The notes beneath the pieces were generated by a model that saw only the letters and a list, made by a program, of their open reading frames with translations, was not told the origin of the DNA and did not search any database. Positions 34,635-43,456 of a DNA stretch of 64,000 bases are shown in pieces; position 1 is the first letter of the stretch; every line of letters starts with the position of its first letter. The translations under genes were made by a program, and so were the position numbers. The DNA lies in the NCBI GenBank assembly GCA_015069695.1, contig JADCRZ010000006.1, forward strand, positions 62,001 to 126,000. Reading direction: 5' to 3'. Source of the stretch: Williamsia sp. (GTDB lineage: Bacteria; Bacteroidota; Bacteroidia; Chitinophagales; Chitinophagaceae).

Positions 34635-36038
34635 TTAAGCTTTAGCCGCATCCCGCACTGCTTTTCCTGCAGCTTCCAGGTTGGCTAAATACATTTCTGA
34701 ATATTTGCGCGATAAGATAACCCCATCGGCTCCGCCTTTAAAAGCGGCCATGGTAGCGGCATACGTATCTTCCGGACTTGCCTTGCGGCTGTTTCGCCCG
34801 GTCGGGATATTGATGTCGATGCCCGGCAAAATACGGCTTTTGCCATTTACACCGGCCTTTGCCCGTTGCGTTTCGCGCATCACGTAATCGGCCGACAAAC
34901 CTGCTTTTGGCAAATCATCGATGGGCGCTTCGTTGGCATAGTTCAGCAGGTGGTTGTTGATGCCCATCAGTTCTGCCGGCGGCACATCGCGGAATACGGT
35001 GGAAGAGATGTTCAGGATAAAGTTCCGGTACCGTTCTCCCCCGCAGTTGTTGTATACAACAACTTTCAGGAAATCGGCTATCTCTGCCAGCTCCTCATAC
35101 CTGCGCGATGCGCGGTACAGGGGATTGAACGAATTGGTATGCTCGATATGAAAGCCCACTTCCAGATTTTTGCGTATGCCCTTGGCCGTTTGATACACTT
35201 CCTTCAGCACCCGTGTTTTGCCTGCATCAAACAACTGGTTATAGGCCATGATCTCGGGATAGGTCTGCAACAAACGGGCAAACTCTACATAATAGCCATC
35301 ACTGGGCCGTTTGGCAGCCAGGGAATTTTGTACATATTCATTGAGCTTGCGGTAGCCTTCTTTTGCCCGTTCAAAGTCGATGCCCGCTTCTTTTGCCGCA
35401 CGCTGGTGCTCCGCACAAAAACAAGTGACCTTCGCTGAATCTATGCCCTGCGCATGACTTACCCCGATGGCGTTCAGCAGCGGACCATTGCGCTCGTTGA
35501 ACAGCAGGACGCCGTCAATATCGTACGAAGAGCACAGATCGGCTGCCACCGCCTTCCAGAACTCGCGCACATTGGGCTGGTAAAAACACATGGCACCGCC
35601 CTTGCGGCCCTGCAGGTCTACCTCTGCAAAATCCTTTACAAAAGGCATGTCATCCGGATATACAAATCCGTCCTGTATGGAGCAGACGACTTTCAGGCCC
35701 CGCTTTTTTGCAGCGGGAAGCACCTCCTGCAGGATATCCAGCTTGCCAAAATCAGGGGCTTTTAGCTGATCGCCTTTGATAGCCGTATTCTTGTAAAACT
35801 GCGCATGCGGGGTGGCAAAGTTCCCGCCATGAAAAAACCGTTCAGGTGATTCAGACAAACCATGGCCGGGCAAGGTAGCGTTTGCCGGCTGCCTGCCCGT
35901 AATGCCCCTGTCGTACGTGAACGTGCTCAGGTAAAGTGTATTGACCGCTCCCTGCTTCTGAAGAATGTCGAGCACCTTCTCTGTGCCTTCGTCAACAAAA
36001 GAGTCTGGGCCTATTTGGATACCGATGGTATTACTCAT
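34635..36038 (-). CDS. Putative TIM-barrel enzyme, unrecognised family, paralogue without signal peptide
   Basis: 467 residues beginning MSNTIGIQIGPDSFVDEG, with no signal peptide, so probably cytoplasmic. It aligns along its whole length with the product of the next gene upstream. Alternating strands and helices suggest a TIM barrel: VNTLYLSTFTYDRG, HGGNFATPHAQFYKNT, KKRGLKVVCSIQDG, IDGVLLFNERNGP (E182), CFCAEHQRAAKEAGI (C206, C208, H211), VGFHIEHTNSFNP, VVYNNCGGERY and GADGVILSRKYSEM near the end. The C-x-C-x-x-H stretch after the FNER strand is like the CYC-x-x-C stretch of GH42/GHL-type enzymes. A hydrolase or other sugar-active enzyme is an inference from that and from context. Confidence 0.75.
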   Translation of the reverse strand: MSNTIGIQIGPDSFVDEGTEKVLDILQKQGAVNTLYLSTFTYDRGITGRQPANATLPGHGLSESPERFFHGGNFATPHAQFYKNTAIKGDQLKAPDFGKLDILQEVLPAAKKRGLKVVCSIQDGFVYPDDMPFVKDFAEVDLQGRKGGAMCFYQPNVREFWKAVAADLCSSYDIDGVLLFNERNGPLLNAIGVSHAQGIDSAKVTCFCAEHQRAAKEAGIDFERAKEGYRKLNEYVQNSLAAKRPSDGYYVEFARLLQTYPEIMAYNQLFDAGKTRVLKEVYQTAKGIRKNLEVGFHIEHTNSFNPLYRASRRYEELAEIADFLKVVVYNNCGGERYRNFILNISSTVFRDVPPAELMGINNHLLNYANEAPIDDLPKAGLSADYVMRETQRAKAGVNGKSRILPGIDINIPTGRNSRKASPEDTYAATMAAFKGGADGVILSRKYSEMYLANLEAAGKAVRDAAKA

Positions 36039-36089
36039 AGTTGGTTGTATGCTAAAGATGCTTGTTTAGAGGATGTGCTGCAAGCCTCC

Positions 36090-37652
36090 TTACGCCTTGT
36101 TTTTTATGGCTTCCCTGATCGCCCTTCCTGCTGCATCAAGATCGGCCATTTTCATTTCAGACCATTTTCTGGAGAGGATAACGCCATGCGCGCCGGCTTT
36201 GTAAGCGGCAGCGGTGGCCAGGTAGGCATCCTCCGGCGATCCCTTGCGGCTGGTGGCCTTCGTGGGAATGCCGATGTCGATACCCGGCAGGATCAGGCAC
36301 TGGCCCTTTGCACCTTCCAGCGCCCGCTGCGTTTCGCGGAAAACATAGTCGGGTGAAAGTCCTGCTGTCGGAAGCTGGTCCAGGGACGCTTCGTTGCCAT
36401 AGTTCAGGAGATGGTTGTTAAAGCGCATCAGTTCTTCCTTGGGTACATCGCGGAAAAGGGTAGAGCCAATGTTGTTGATAAAGCTTGCATACCGTTCGCC
36501 GCCGCAAATATTATAAGCCACTACTTTCAGAAAATCTGCTTTCTTGGCCAGCTCTTCGTAGCTGCGGGTAGCCCTGTAAAAAGGATTGAATGAATTTACA
36601 TGCTCAATGTGAAAACCCACCTGCAGGTTTTTGTTCACGCCTTTCACGGCATTGTATACCTGCTCCAGCACCTGGTGCTTGCCTATATCAAACAGTTTGT
36701 CCCAGGCAACGATCTCCGGGTATTCAAGCAGGAGCCTGTTGAATTCTACATAGTATCCATCGCTCGGGCGCTGTCCTTTTAATGAAGCCTGTACGTATTT
36801 GTCCAGCTTCAGGTAACCTTCCTTGGCCCTTTCAAAATTGATCCCCCGTTCTTTGGCGGCTTTCTGGTGGTGCTCGCAAAAGCAGGTGGCGCGGGAAGAA
36901 TCGATGGTTTGAAAATGACTGGCACCCAGGGCATTCAGCAGGGGCCCGTTCCGTTCGTTGAAAAACAGGATGCCATCAACCGGGTATGATTTACAGATGT
37001 CTGTCACCAGGGCCGTCCAGAAAGCCTGCACATCCGGATGAAAAAGACAGAGCGTGTTTGTTCTTCTGCCCAGCAGGTCTACTTCCGTGCATTCCTTCAC
37101 GCCCGGCACGTCCTGCCGCCACTGGTCTTCAACGGATGCAAAAACCTTCATGCCCCGTTTTTTAGCCGCAGGGATCACAGAAGCCAGAACATCAAACTTG
37201 CCCAGCTCAGGCGCCCGCGTTTCTTTCAAGATGGTATTTTTATAGTACTCCGGATGTGGCGTCGCGTAATTGCCTCCATGGAATGTTTGTTCGTCAGACT
37301 CCTGCGATCCGTGATCAGGGAATGGCTGGCCGGGGATCTGCCTTCCGCCAAGCCCTCGTCCATGGGTAAAGGTGGTGATGAAAAGCGTGTTGATAGCACC
37401 CCGCTTCTGCATGATGTCGAGCACCTTGTCTACGCCTTCATCCACAAAAGATACGGCGCCGATCTGGATGCCATGCATCATCTCGCCGGCAGCAGGCCGT
37501 CCGGCTGCTGCAATTGCATCCAGCGGAGAAAAGCCTACCAGCGGGCCGGCAGCTGCCATGGCTGTGAGGGCAGCGCCGTTTTTTAAGAATGCACGTCTTG
37601 ATTTTTGCTTGTCGGTGAAGGTATGGTTGTGCGGATGTTTTTGCTTCTTCAT
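36090..37652 (-). CDS. Putative TIM-barrel enzyme, unrecognised family, Tat-exported paralogue
   Basis: 520 residues. The first 55 are a Tat signal (SRRAFLK at 18-24, then a hydrophobic GAALTAMAAAGPLVGF stretch), absent from its paralogue. The core repeats the same pattern: GIQIGAVSFVDEG, FHGGNYATPHPEYYKNT, KKRGMKVFASVEDQ, VDGILFFNERNGP (E233), CFCEHHQKAAKERGI (C257, C259, H262), VGFHIEHVNSFNPFYRA, YNICGGERY, LPGIDIGIPT and HGVILSRKWSEM. It is placed 60 bases after a susD gene, and its paralogue follows after 51 bases. Predicted periplasmic enzyme acting on the imported oligosaccharide. I know no characterised member of this family. Confidence 0.77.
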   Translation of the reverse strand: MKKQKHPHNHTFTDKQKSRRAFLKNGAALTAMAAAGPLVGFSPLDAIAAAGRPAAGEMMHGIQIGAVSFVDEGVDKVLDIMQKRGAINTLFITTFTHGRGLGGRQIPGQPFPDHGSQESDEQTFHGGNYATPHPEYYKNTILKETRAPELGKFDVLASVIPAAKKRGMKVFASVEDQWRQDVPGVKECTEVDLLGRRTNTLCLFHPDVQAFWTALVTDICKSYPVDGILFFNERNGPLLNALGASHFQTIDSSRATCFCEHHQKAAKERGINFERAKEGYLKLDKYVQASLKGQRPSDGYYVEFNRLLLEYPEIVAWDKLFDIGKHQVLEQVYNAVKGVNKNLQVGFHIEHVNSFNPFYRATRSYEELAKKADFLKVVAYNICGGERYASFINNIGSTLFRDVPKEELMRFNNHLLNYGNEASLDQLPTAGLSPDYVFRETQRALEGAKGQCLILPGIDIGIPTKATSRKGSPEDAYLATAAAYKAGAHGVILSRKWSEMKMADLDAAGRAIREAIKNKA

Positions 37653-37712
37653 AATTCGGTGTTTTACTTTTGGCTGGTTTTGTTGTTGATAGATCGTGTC
37701 GGGTCCTGAATT

Positions 37713-39155
37713 TTAATAGCCCGGATTCTGGGCAAAGATGGTTTTGTTGTTGATGATCTGCAGCTGGGTCAGCGGGATCGGAAATACCGTCATATACGGC
37801 TTCATGCCCGAAGCCTGCAGGGTGGTGTAAGCGCGGCCTGTTCTTACCAGATCAAACCAGCGATGGCCTTCCAGAAAGAGTTCCAGTCTGCGCTCTAAAT
37901 AAATCTTCTCCCTTGCATCAGCCTGCGTTAATCCGGTATACGCCGGCAGTCCGGCCCTTACGTGCACTAAGTTTAAGGCATCCTGCGCTTCGCCAGTTTT
38001 GCCGTTTTCATTGAGCGCTTCTGCATACAGCAGCAGCACATCTGCATACCGGATCACTTTCCAGTTGGCCTTGCTGTCGTTGGAAGAAGCAACCGGTGTG
38101 ATATACTTTGTAGAAAACGTTTTAGAGGCCTGGATCGATGTAGTGGGAATAGGTATAAAAACCCCGTTTACCGTAATACCGGTATTTACAGAGATAGCCC
38201 TTCTTACATCCCGGGCATCAAATGCAGCATACAGGCCGGGCGTAGATGCGCCGTCGCTCTGCGGCGTACCGCCTTTGATCCCGTAAAAATCAGTCAGGGC
38301 GCTCCATGCAGGAACAAACCCGTGGGTGAAGCTGCTTCCCTCACCAATGCCTTCTTCATACTCGATGTCGAAAATATACTCGCTGTGGTGCTCGTTAACC
38401 GTGTAGTTCCACAGGTCCCTGAAATTTGGCAGGAGCGCATATCCCAGGGTAGTTACTTCCTTGAGCTTTGCTTCGGCACTGGCAAAATCTTTCCGTGTCA
38501 CATATACTTTTCCCAGCAGCGACTTGGCCGCGCCCCGGGTGGCCCTTCCCACATCTACACCGGTGTACTTCACCGGCAGCTTGGGGTCTGCGTCCAGCAG
38601 GTCTTTTATGATAATGTCGCTATAGATCACATCTGTCTTTTCGCGGCCCGCCTTGTATGCATCTTCCACGCTGAGGTTTGTTGTGATCTTGGGCACGTCG
38701 CCGAATATGCGCACCAGATCAAAGTACGCCAGTGCGCGCAAAAACCTTGCTTCACCGGCATACCGGTCCTTGTTCTTCACCACCGCAGGATCTGCCTTGT
38801 CGATATTGGATAAGATGGCATTGGCCCTGTTGATCATGTTGTAATAATTCTTCCAGGTACTGGCCAGCAAGGTCTGGCGGTCATTGACAGTGAACTGGTC
38901 AAATGCCACATGATCAAAATGATTGGGGATGTCTTCTTCCACATCATCTGCAGGCAGGTCGCCAAATACCCAGAAGTTCAGGTACTGGCTTTGCAGTACG
39001 TTGTAGCATCCGTTTACCGCATCCTGAAAGTCTTTGTCTGTCTTGTATAAATAATCAATGGTTACAGTGGATGCCGGTGTGATCTCTATAAAACTTTTTT
39101 TACAGGATAACAGGGCACCTGTTACACATATAAGAATGGCAAGTATTTTTTTCAT
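37713..39155 (-). CDS. SusD/RagB-family lipoprotein (second pair of the locus)
   Basis: 480 residues. Lipobox ALLSC, then KKSFIEITP. Two-part SusD fold: an N-terminal TPR-rich half (TDKDFQDAVNGCYNVLQSQY, FLRALAYFDLVRIFGDVPKI) and the C-terminal RagB domain (WKVIRYADVLLLYAEALNENG, ERRLELFLEGHRWFDLVRTG, MTVFPIPLTQLQIINN). It is closely similar to the other SusD of this locus, with shared stretches over the entire length, so the two are recent paralogues. It forms the lid for the SusC encoded 27 bases upstream. Confidence 0.95.
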   Translation of the reverse strand: MKKILAILICVTGALLSCKKSFIEITPASTVTIDYLYKTDKDFQDAVNGCYNVLQSQYLNFWVFGDLPADDVEEDIPNHFDHVAFDQFTVNDRQTLLASTWKNYYNMINRANAILSNIDKADPAVVKNKDRYAGEARFLRALAYFDLVRIFGDVPKITTNLSVEDAYKAGREKTDVIYSDIIIKDLLDADPKLPVKYTGVDVGRATRGAAKSLLGKVYVTRKDFASAEAKLKEVTTLGYALLPNFRDLWNYTVNEHHSEYIFDIEYEEGIGEGSSFTHGFVPAWSALTDFYGIKGGTPQSDGASTPGLYAAFDARDVRRAISVNTGITVNGVFIPIPTTSIQASKTFSTKYITPVASSNDSKANWKVIRYADVLLLYAEALNENGKTGEAQDALNLVHVRAGLPAYTGLTQADAREKIYLERRLELFLEGHRWFDLVRTGRAYTTLQASGMKPYMTVFPIPLTQLQIINNKTIFAQNPGY

Positions 39156-39182
39156 AATCGGTTCTTTAAAATTGAGCAGCTG

Positions 39183-42100
39183 TTAGAACGATACATTCAG
39201 TCCGAGAATCAGGGACTTGGCCAGGGGATAGTTGTTGTTGTCGATGCCCGGCGTAAGCGGGTTGTCGCTGTTGCTTACATCAGGATTGAACGATTCGTTC
39301 TTTGTAAAAAGAAAAGGATTGGTTGCGCTGATGTACACCCGCAGCGAAGAAAGCTTCATCCGTTGCGAGATGGTTTCCGGCAATACATAGCTCAGGTTGA
39401 TGTTGTTGATCCGCAGGTAGGTGCCGTAATCAAGGTAGCGCGAATTCCAGGGTTCCCTGTTGTTGCCGGTGGGTGCATCGTTCGGACGGGGCACCTGGCC
39501 GTCACCGGGATCCAGCTCAGATTTCCAGTACGCATTGGAAGAAGCCAGCTGCCGCACCCTTCCTCTTGTATTCAGGGTTCCCAGCCGGGAAATGCTGAGC
39601 ACCTTGTTGCCCTGCGAACCCTGCAGGCTCACGCTCAGACTTATGTTCTTATAAGAAAAACGGTTGGTCATGCCGTAATAAAAATCCGGGTAAGGGCTGC
39701 CCATGATCGTTTGATCCACGCTGCTGATCACACCATCCGGCACCCCGTTGGGACCAGAGATATCCAGGAACCTGCTGTCGCCCAAACGGGAACGGACAGT
39801 CGAACCGGGAGAAAATATGGGTCCCTTGTCCAGTTCCTTTTGCGTTTTAAAAACGCCGTCGTTGATAAAGCCATAAAACATCCCGATCGGCTGCCCGATC
39901 ATGGTTACGTTTCCGCCGGAGTAGATGGGATCGCCCTGGGGACCCAGTTTGGTAACTTTGTTTTTATACGTAGAAAGATTGAAGTCGGTGCTCCACTGGA
40001 ATTTGCCGCGCAGGTTCACGGTGTTTAATACAAATTCCCATCCCTGGTTCTTTACTTCACCGATGTTTTTCAATGCCGTGCTGAAACCGGTCACATCAGG
40101 TACGTTTACATTCAGCAGCAGATCTGTATTTGTAGAGTAAAAGCGGTCTATTGTTAAAGCGATCCGTCTTTTAAAAAGCGCCATGTCCAGTCCCAGGTTT
40201 ATCTGTCTTTGCTTTTCCCAGGTGAGCGCGGGGTTGGCCAGCCGCGCGGGCGCAAAAGCCCCTACTGCTGTGCCTCCGAGGGTATAGCGTTCATAATTGA
40301 TGGTGGAATACTGATCGTAATTGCCGATGTTGTTGTTGCCGGTTTCACCATAGCTCGTTCTGAGTTTTAACTCGCTCAAGGCTGGAATGTTCTTTAGGGG
40401 CTTTTCCTCTGAAAGCCGCCAGGCCAATGCCGCAGAAGGAAATACACCATACTTGTGCTCCGATCCGAAACGCGATGAGCCATCTGTACGGAAAGAAGCA
40501 GTTGCATAATACTTGTTTTTAAAATTGTAATTGATCCTTCCCAGATAAGAGATCAGCGACCATTGATACGTGTCCGATGATCCATCGGTGATCTGTCCTG
40601 CAGCCGCGCTCAGGTAGGGCACAAAATTGTTGGGGTATTTGTTGCTGGTTAAAAAGTTGGACTCTGAATTTTCCTTCTGGGATGTAAACCCTGCCAGGGC
40701 AGAGATGTTGTGATCGCCAAAAGTTTTGTTGTAGTTCAGGGTGTATTCGGTGAGCCAGTTGGTTACAAAATTGGTATTGTCCGTACCGGTAGCAGGATCA
40801 TTGAAAAAAGCTGGCAACTGGGGCTTGAACCGGCTGCCTCTTGAGCTGTAAAGATTGCCGCCGAATAATACATTCAATGTCAATTCACGCAGGATCTTAT
40901 ACTCTGCACTGATATTGCCCAGCACCCGGATGCTTTTCTGCCTGGCTTTTACTTCATTCGCCAGGGCCAACGGATTGGTGGCGTTGGAAGAGCCGGCCAG
41001 GTTGCTGAAGGCAAAATAATTACCCGCAGAATCGATCAGCGGGTACCATGGATTTACAATGATGGCCTGCGCGATCACGCCATCGTTCGGGCCGGTTCCG
41101 GCGCCTGCCGCCGCGATATTGCGGCTATCCGTAAACGAAGGATTGATATTGACTCTTACCGTCAACCTTTTCGACAGGGCACCATCCAGGTTTGCCCGCA
41201 CGGAATATCTTTTGAAGCCACTGTTTATCACGATGCCATCCTGCGTAAAATACTCGCCGCTCAATGCATACCGGATGTTTTCACTGCCGCCTGTTGCTGA
41301 TAGCTGGTACTGGCTTTGCGGCGCCGTCTGCAGCACAACATCCAGTGCATCCACATCATATTTGTTTCTGCCTTCCAGCACATCGATCACTTCCTGGGGC
41401 ACTTTTCTGAACCAGGTCGTGTAATTACCGGTCACGCTGTATCCTTCATCAATGTTTCTGTTGCGGATGCCATCATAATAATACTTTGCCTGTTCCATGG
41501 CCGTCATAAAATGCGGTCTCCTGGCTACTTTCTGCCAACCTGTGTAAGTGTCAAAAGAAATGGTGGCCTTGCCCGCCCTTCCTCTTCTGGTGTTGATGAT
41601 CACAACGCCGTTTGATCCGCGCGAGCCGTAGATAGCCGTGGCAGAAGCATCTTTTAAGATATCGAGCGTTTCAATATCATTGGGGTTGAGTGTTTCGATG
41701 TTCGAAGTAGGAAATCCATCTACCACATACAAGGGACCGGCACCTGCAGAGATGCTTCCGATGCCCCTGATCCTGATCTGCGGCGAAGCACCGGGTTCGC
41801 CTGAAACCGGTTTCACCTGCACGCCCGCCACTTTGCCCAGCAGCGCCTGGTCGGCACGGGTAACGGCCAGGTCTTTTATCTCCCTCGCTCCCACCGATGC
41901 AACAGAACCGGTCAGGTCTTTTCTTTTCAGGGTTCCGTACCCTACAACCACTACCTGGTCCAGGTTCGACGCATTGTCTTTCAGCTTTACCAACAGCGAA
42001 AGCGGCACACCATCGCGGATGGTATAGCCGGAAAGTGTCTGCGGTTCATATCCAACATTGGAGAAGGTAAAGGTGTATGGTCCGCCGGCGGAAATCCTGG

Positions 42101-42326
42101 AAAAAGCAAACCGGCCCGAACTGTCTGTACTGGTGCCGGTCGTGAAATTGGTTTTGGTATTCCGGATCACCACCGAAACGCTCCCGATCGGATCACCGTT
42201 GGGGTTGGTTACGACACCCGTTACCGGGCTGGCATTGTTCTGGGCCCTTAAGGCCGGCGCAGCCATAGTAAGAAGAAATATCAGGGCATACAGGCAGCCC
42301 CTGCGTTGCAAATAAGCAGTTATCAT
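39183..42326 (-). CDS. SusC/RagA-family TonB-linked protein (second pair of the locus)
   Basis: 1047 residues. Signal peptide ending ALRAQ near residue 29, carboxypeptidase-like domain (about 32-120), plug (about 125-240; VVGYGTLKRKDLTGSVASV, LYVVDGFPTSNIETLNPNDIE, AIYGSRGSNGVVIINTRRG), then the barrel ending LILGLNVSF. Unlike the paralogue at 46120-49542 it has no STN domain. It lies 146 bases after kdgT and could be read from an internal promoter or from the main transcript. The plug shares long identical runs with the paralogue, which indicates duplication of a SusC/SusD pair within the locus. Confidence 0.96.
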   Translation of the reverse strand: MITAYLQRRGCLYALIFLLTMAAPALRAQNNASPVTGVVTNPNGDPIGSVSVVIRNTKTNFTTGTSTDSSGRFAFSRISAGGPYTFTFSNVGYEPQTLSGYTIRDGVPLSLLVKLKDNASNLDQVVVVGYGTLKRKDLTGSVASVGAREIKDLAVTRADQALLGKVAGVQVKPVSGEPGASPQIRIRGIGSISAGAGPLYVVDGFPTSNIETLNPNDIETLDILKDASATAIYGSRGSNGVVIINTRRGRAGKATISFDTYTGWQKVARRPHFMTAMEQAKYYYDGIRNRNIDEGYSVTGNYTTWFRKVPQEVIDVLEGRNKYDVDALDVVLQTAPQSQYQLSATGGSENIRYALSGEYFTQDGIVINSGFKRYSVRANLDGALSKRLTVRVNINPSFTDSRNIAAAGAGTGPNDGVIAQAIIVNPWYPLIDSAGNYFAFSNLAGSSNATNPLALANEVKARQKSIRVLGNISAEYKILRELTLNVLFGGNLYSSRGSRFKPQLPAFFNDPATGTDNTNFVTNWLTEYTLNYNKTFGDHNISALAGFTSQKENSESNFLTSNKYPNNFVPYLSAAAGQITDGSSDTYQWSLISYLGRINYNFKNKYYATASFRTDGSSRFGSEHKYGVFPSAALAWRLSEEKPLKNIPALSELKLRTSYGETGNNNIGNYDQYSTINYERYTLGGTAVGAFAPARLANPALTWEKQRQINLGLDMALFKRRIALTIDRFYSTNTDLLLNVNVPDVTGFSTALKNIGEVKNQGWEFVLNTVNLRGKFQWSTDFNLSTYKNKVTKLGPQGDPIYSGGNVTMIGQPIGMFYGFINDGVFKTQKELDKGPIFSPGSTVRSRLGDSRFLDISGPNGVPDGVISSVDQTIMGSPYPDFYYGMTNRFSYKNISLSVSLQGSQGNKVLSISRLGTLNTRGRVRQLASSNAYWKSELDPGDGQVPRPNDAPTGNNREPWNSRYLDYGTYLRINNINLSYVLPETISQRMKLSSLRVYISATNPFLFTKNESFNPDVSNSDNPLTPGIDNNNYPLAKSLILGLNVSF

Positions 42327-42472
42327 ACAGCAAGTGATTTATGTTGAGAGATCAGATTGGAGAATCTACCTTCTTGTGTTCAAAGACGAGCCAATGGCGT
42401 TGTACCCCTACATGGATAAAAAATACTTGTGCTTTACAAGGCAATGCGTTCGGACAGGTTGATGATATGTAT

Positions 42473-43438
42473 TCAGTGAATGGCCTGCTCCATGGAAATG
42501 CGCCTGTTCTTCCTGGCCCGTTTTTTCGCGATATACAGGGTCAGCGCCGGCGTTAGCACCGCCGAGATGATCGCCGACGTAGCCACCTGTGCAGTGGCCG
42601 AAACCGCCATCTGCTGCAGCGCAGGATCAACCATGGCCACGGCCATTGGCGTAGCCACTGCATTGCCCGCAGTTGATGACACGGCTGCTCCTGCAACGCC
42701 TGTTCCGCCTACGGCCCGGTCGGCCCATATATTGAACATGCCGCCGATAAAGACGGTGATCAATCCCAACAGAACGCCGGGGAAACCGGCCGTAATGAGC
42801 ATCTTGAAATTGAGATTTGCACCCAGCGCAAAAGCAAAAAAGGGGATCAGGAGCGGACCGCCGGCAGATAAGAACTTGCGCAGGTTGTCATCCAGGTTGC
42901 CCAGCAGCATGCCGATCAAGATCGGTATCACAACCGCCAGGAGCGAGAGCAGGGGAATATTGGCCAGTCCTGCCGTACCCAGGGCGATCATGGTTAAAAA
43001 AGGCCCGTCGTTTAAAGAGATCACGGCAATGGCGCCCACATCTGTTTCATCACCCGATTCACCCGTTAAGGCTGCATACAGGCCACCGTTGCTGGTAGAC
43101 ATCGCCGCAATGATGGCCAGGGATGATAGGCCGAGCAGTCCTGTCGGACCGGCCAGCCTGGCTACACCCAGGCCGATGATGACAGCCACCAGGTACTTTG
43201 AGGTAAGCAGTACGCTGCCTTTTACCAGCGCCCTGGGAGCGGCCTTAAATCCAATGCCGGCCCCCATGCAGATCAGGAACATCCCGATCAGGGGCATGGC
43301 GCCGTTTTTAAACAAGGCGGTGGTGAAACCGCCGATCGCCAGCGCCTTTGGAAAGAACGTGTTGATTACAGCGCCGGTGATCAGCGGAACCACCATCATG
43401 CCACCCGGTATTTTTTCAATCGTGCCTTTGATGTTCAT
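42473..43438 (-). CDS. kdgT: 2-keto-3-deoxygluconate permease, KdgT family
   Basis: 321 residues, the usual KdgT length, with about 10 hydrophobic segments. Recognisable family stretches are [21 protein letters not shown] near the N-terminus, [23 protein letters not shown] in the middle, [19 protein letters not shown], and [14 protein letters not shown] near the end. It takes up 2-keto-3-deoxygluconate (KDG) or a similar 2-keto sugar acid across the inner membrane by cation symport. It is the strongest pointer that this locus handles a uronic-acid-containing glycan or aldonic acid. The KDG kinase and KDPG aldolase are not in the window. The mirror-image plus-strand frame of equal length is a shadow. 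Confidence 0.93.
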   Translation of the reverse strand: MNIKGTIEKIPGGMMVVPLITGAVINTFFPKALAIGGFTTALFKNGAMPLIGMFLICMGAGIGFKAAPRALVKGSVLLTSKYLVAVIIGLGVARLAGPTGLLGLSSLAIIAAMSTSNGGLYAALTGESGDETDVGAIAVISLNDGPFLTMIALGTAGLANIPLLSLLAVVIPILIGMLLGNLDDNLRKFLSAGGPLLIPFFAFALGANLNFKMLITAGFPGVLLGLITVFIGGMFNIWADRAVGGTGVAGAAVSSTAGNAVATPMAVAMVDPALQQMAVSATAQVATSAIISAVLTPALTLYIAKKRARKNRRISMEQAIH

Positions 43439-43456
43439 AGGTTGATCCGGCAGGCT

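Noticed and set aside
42480-43445. Plus-strand frame of the same length as kdgT
   Set aside because: Mirror frame of kdgT; the minus-strand product is a clear KdgT permease.
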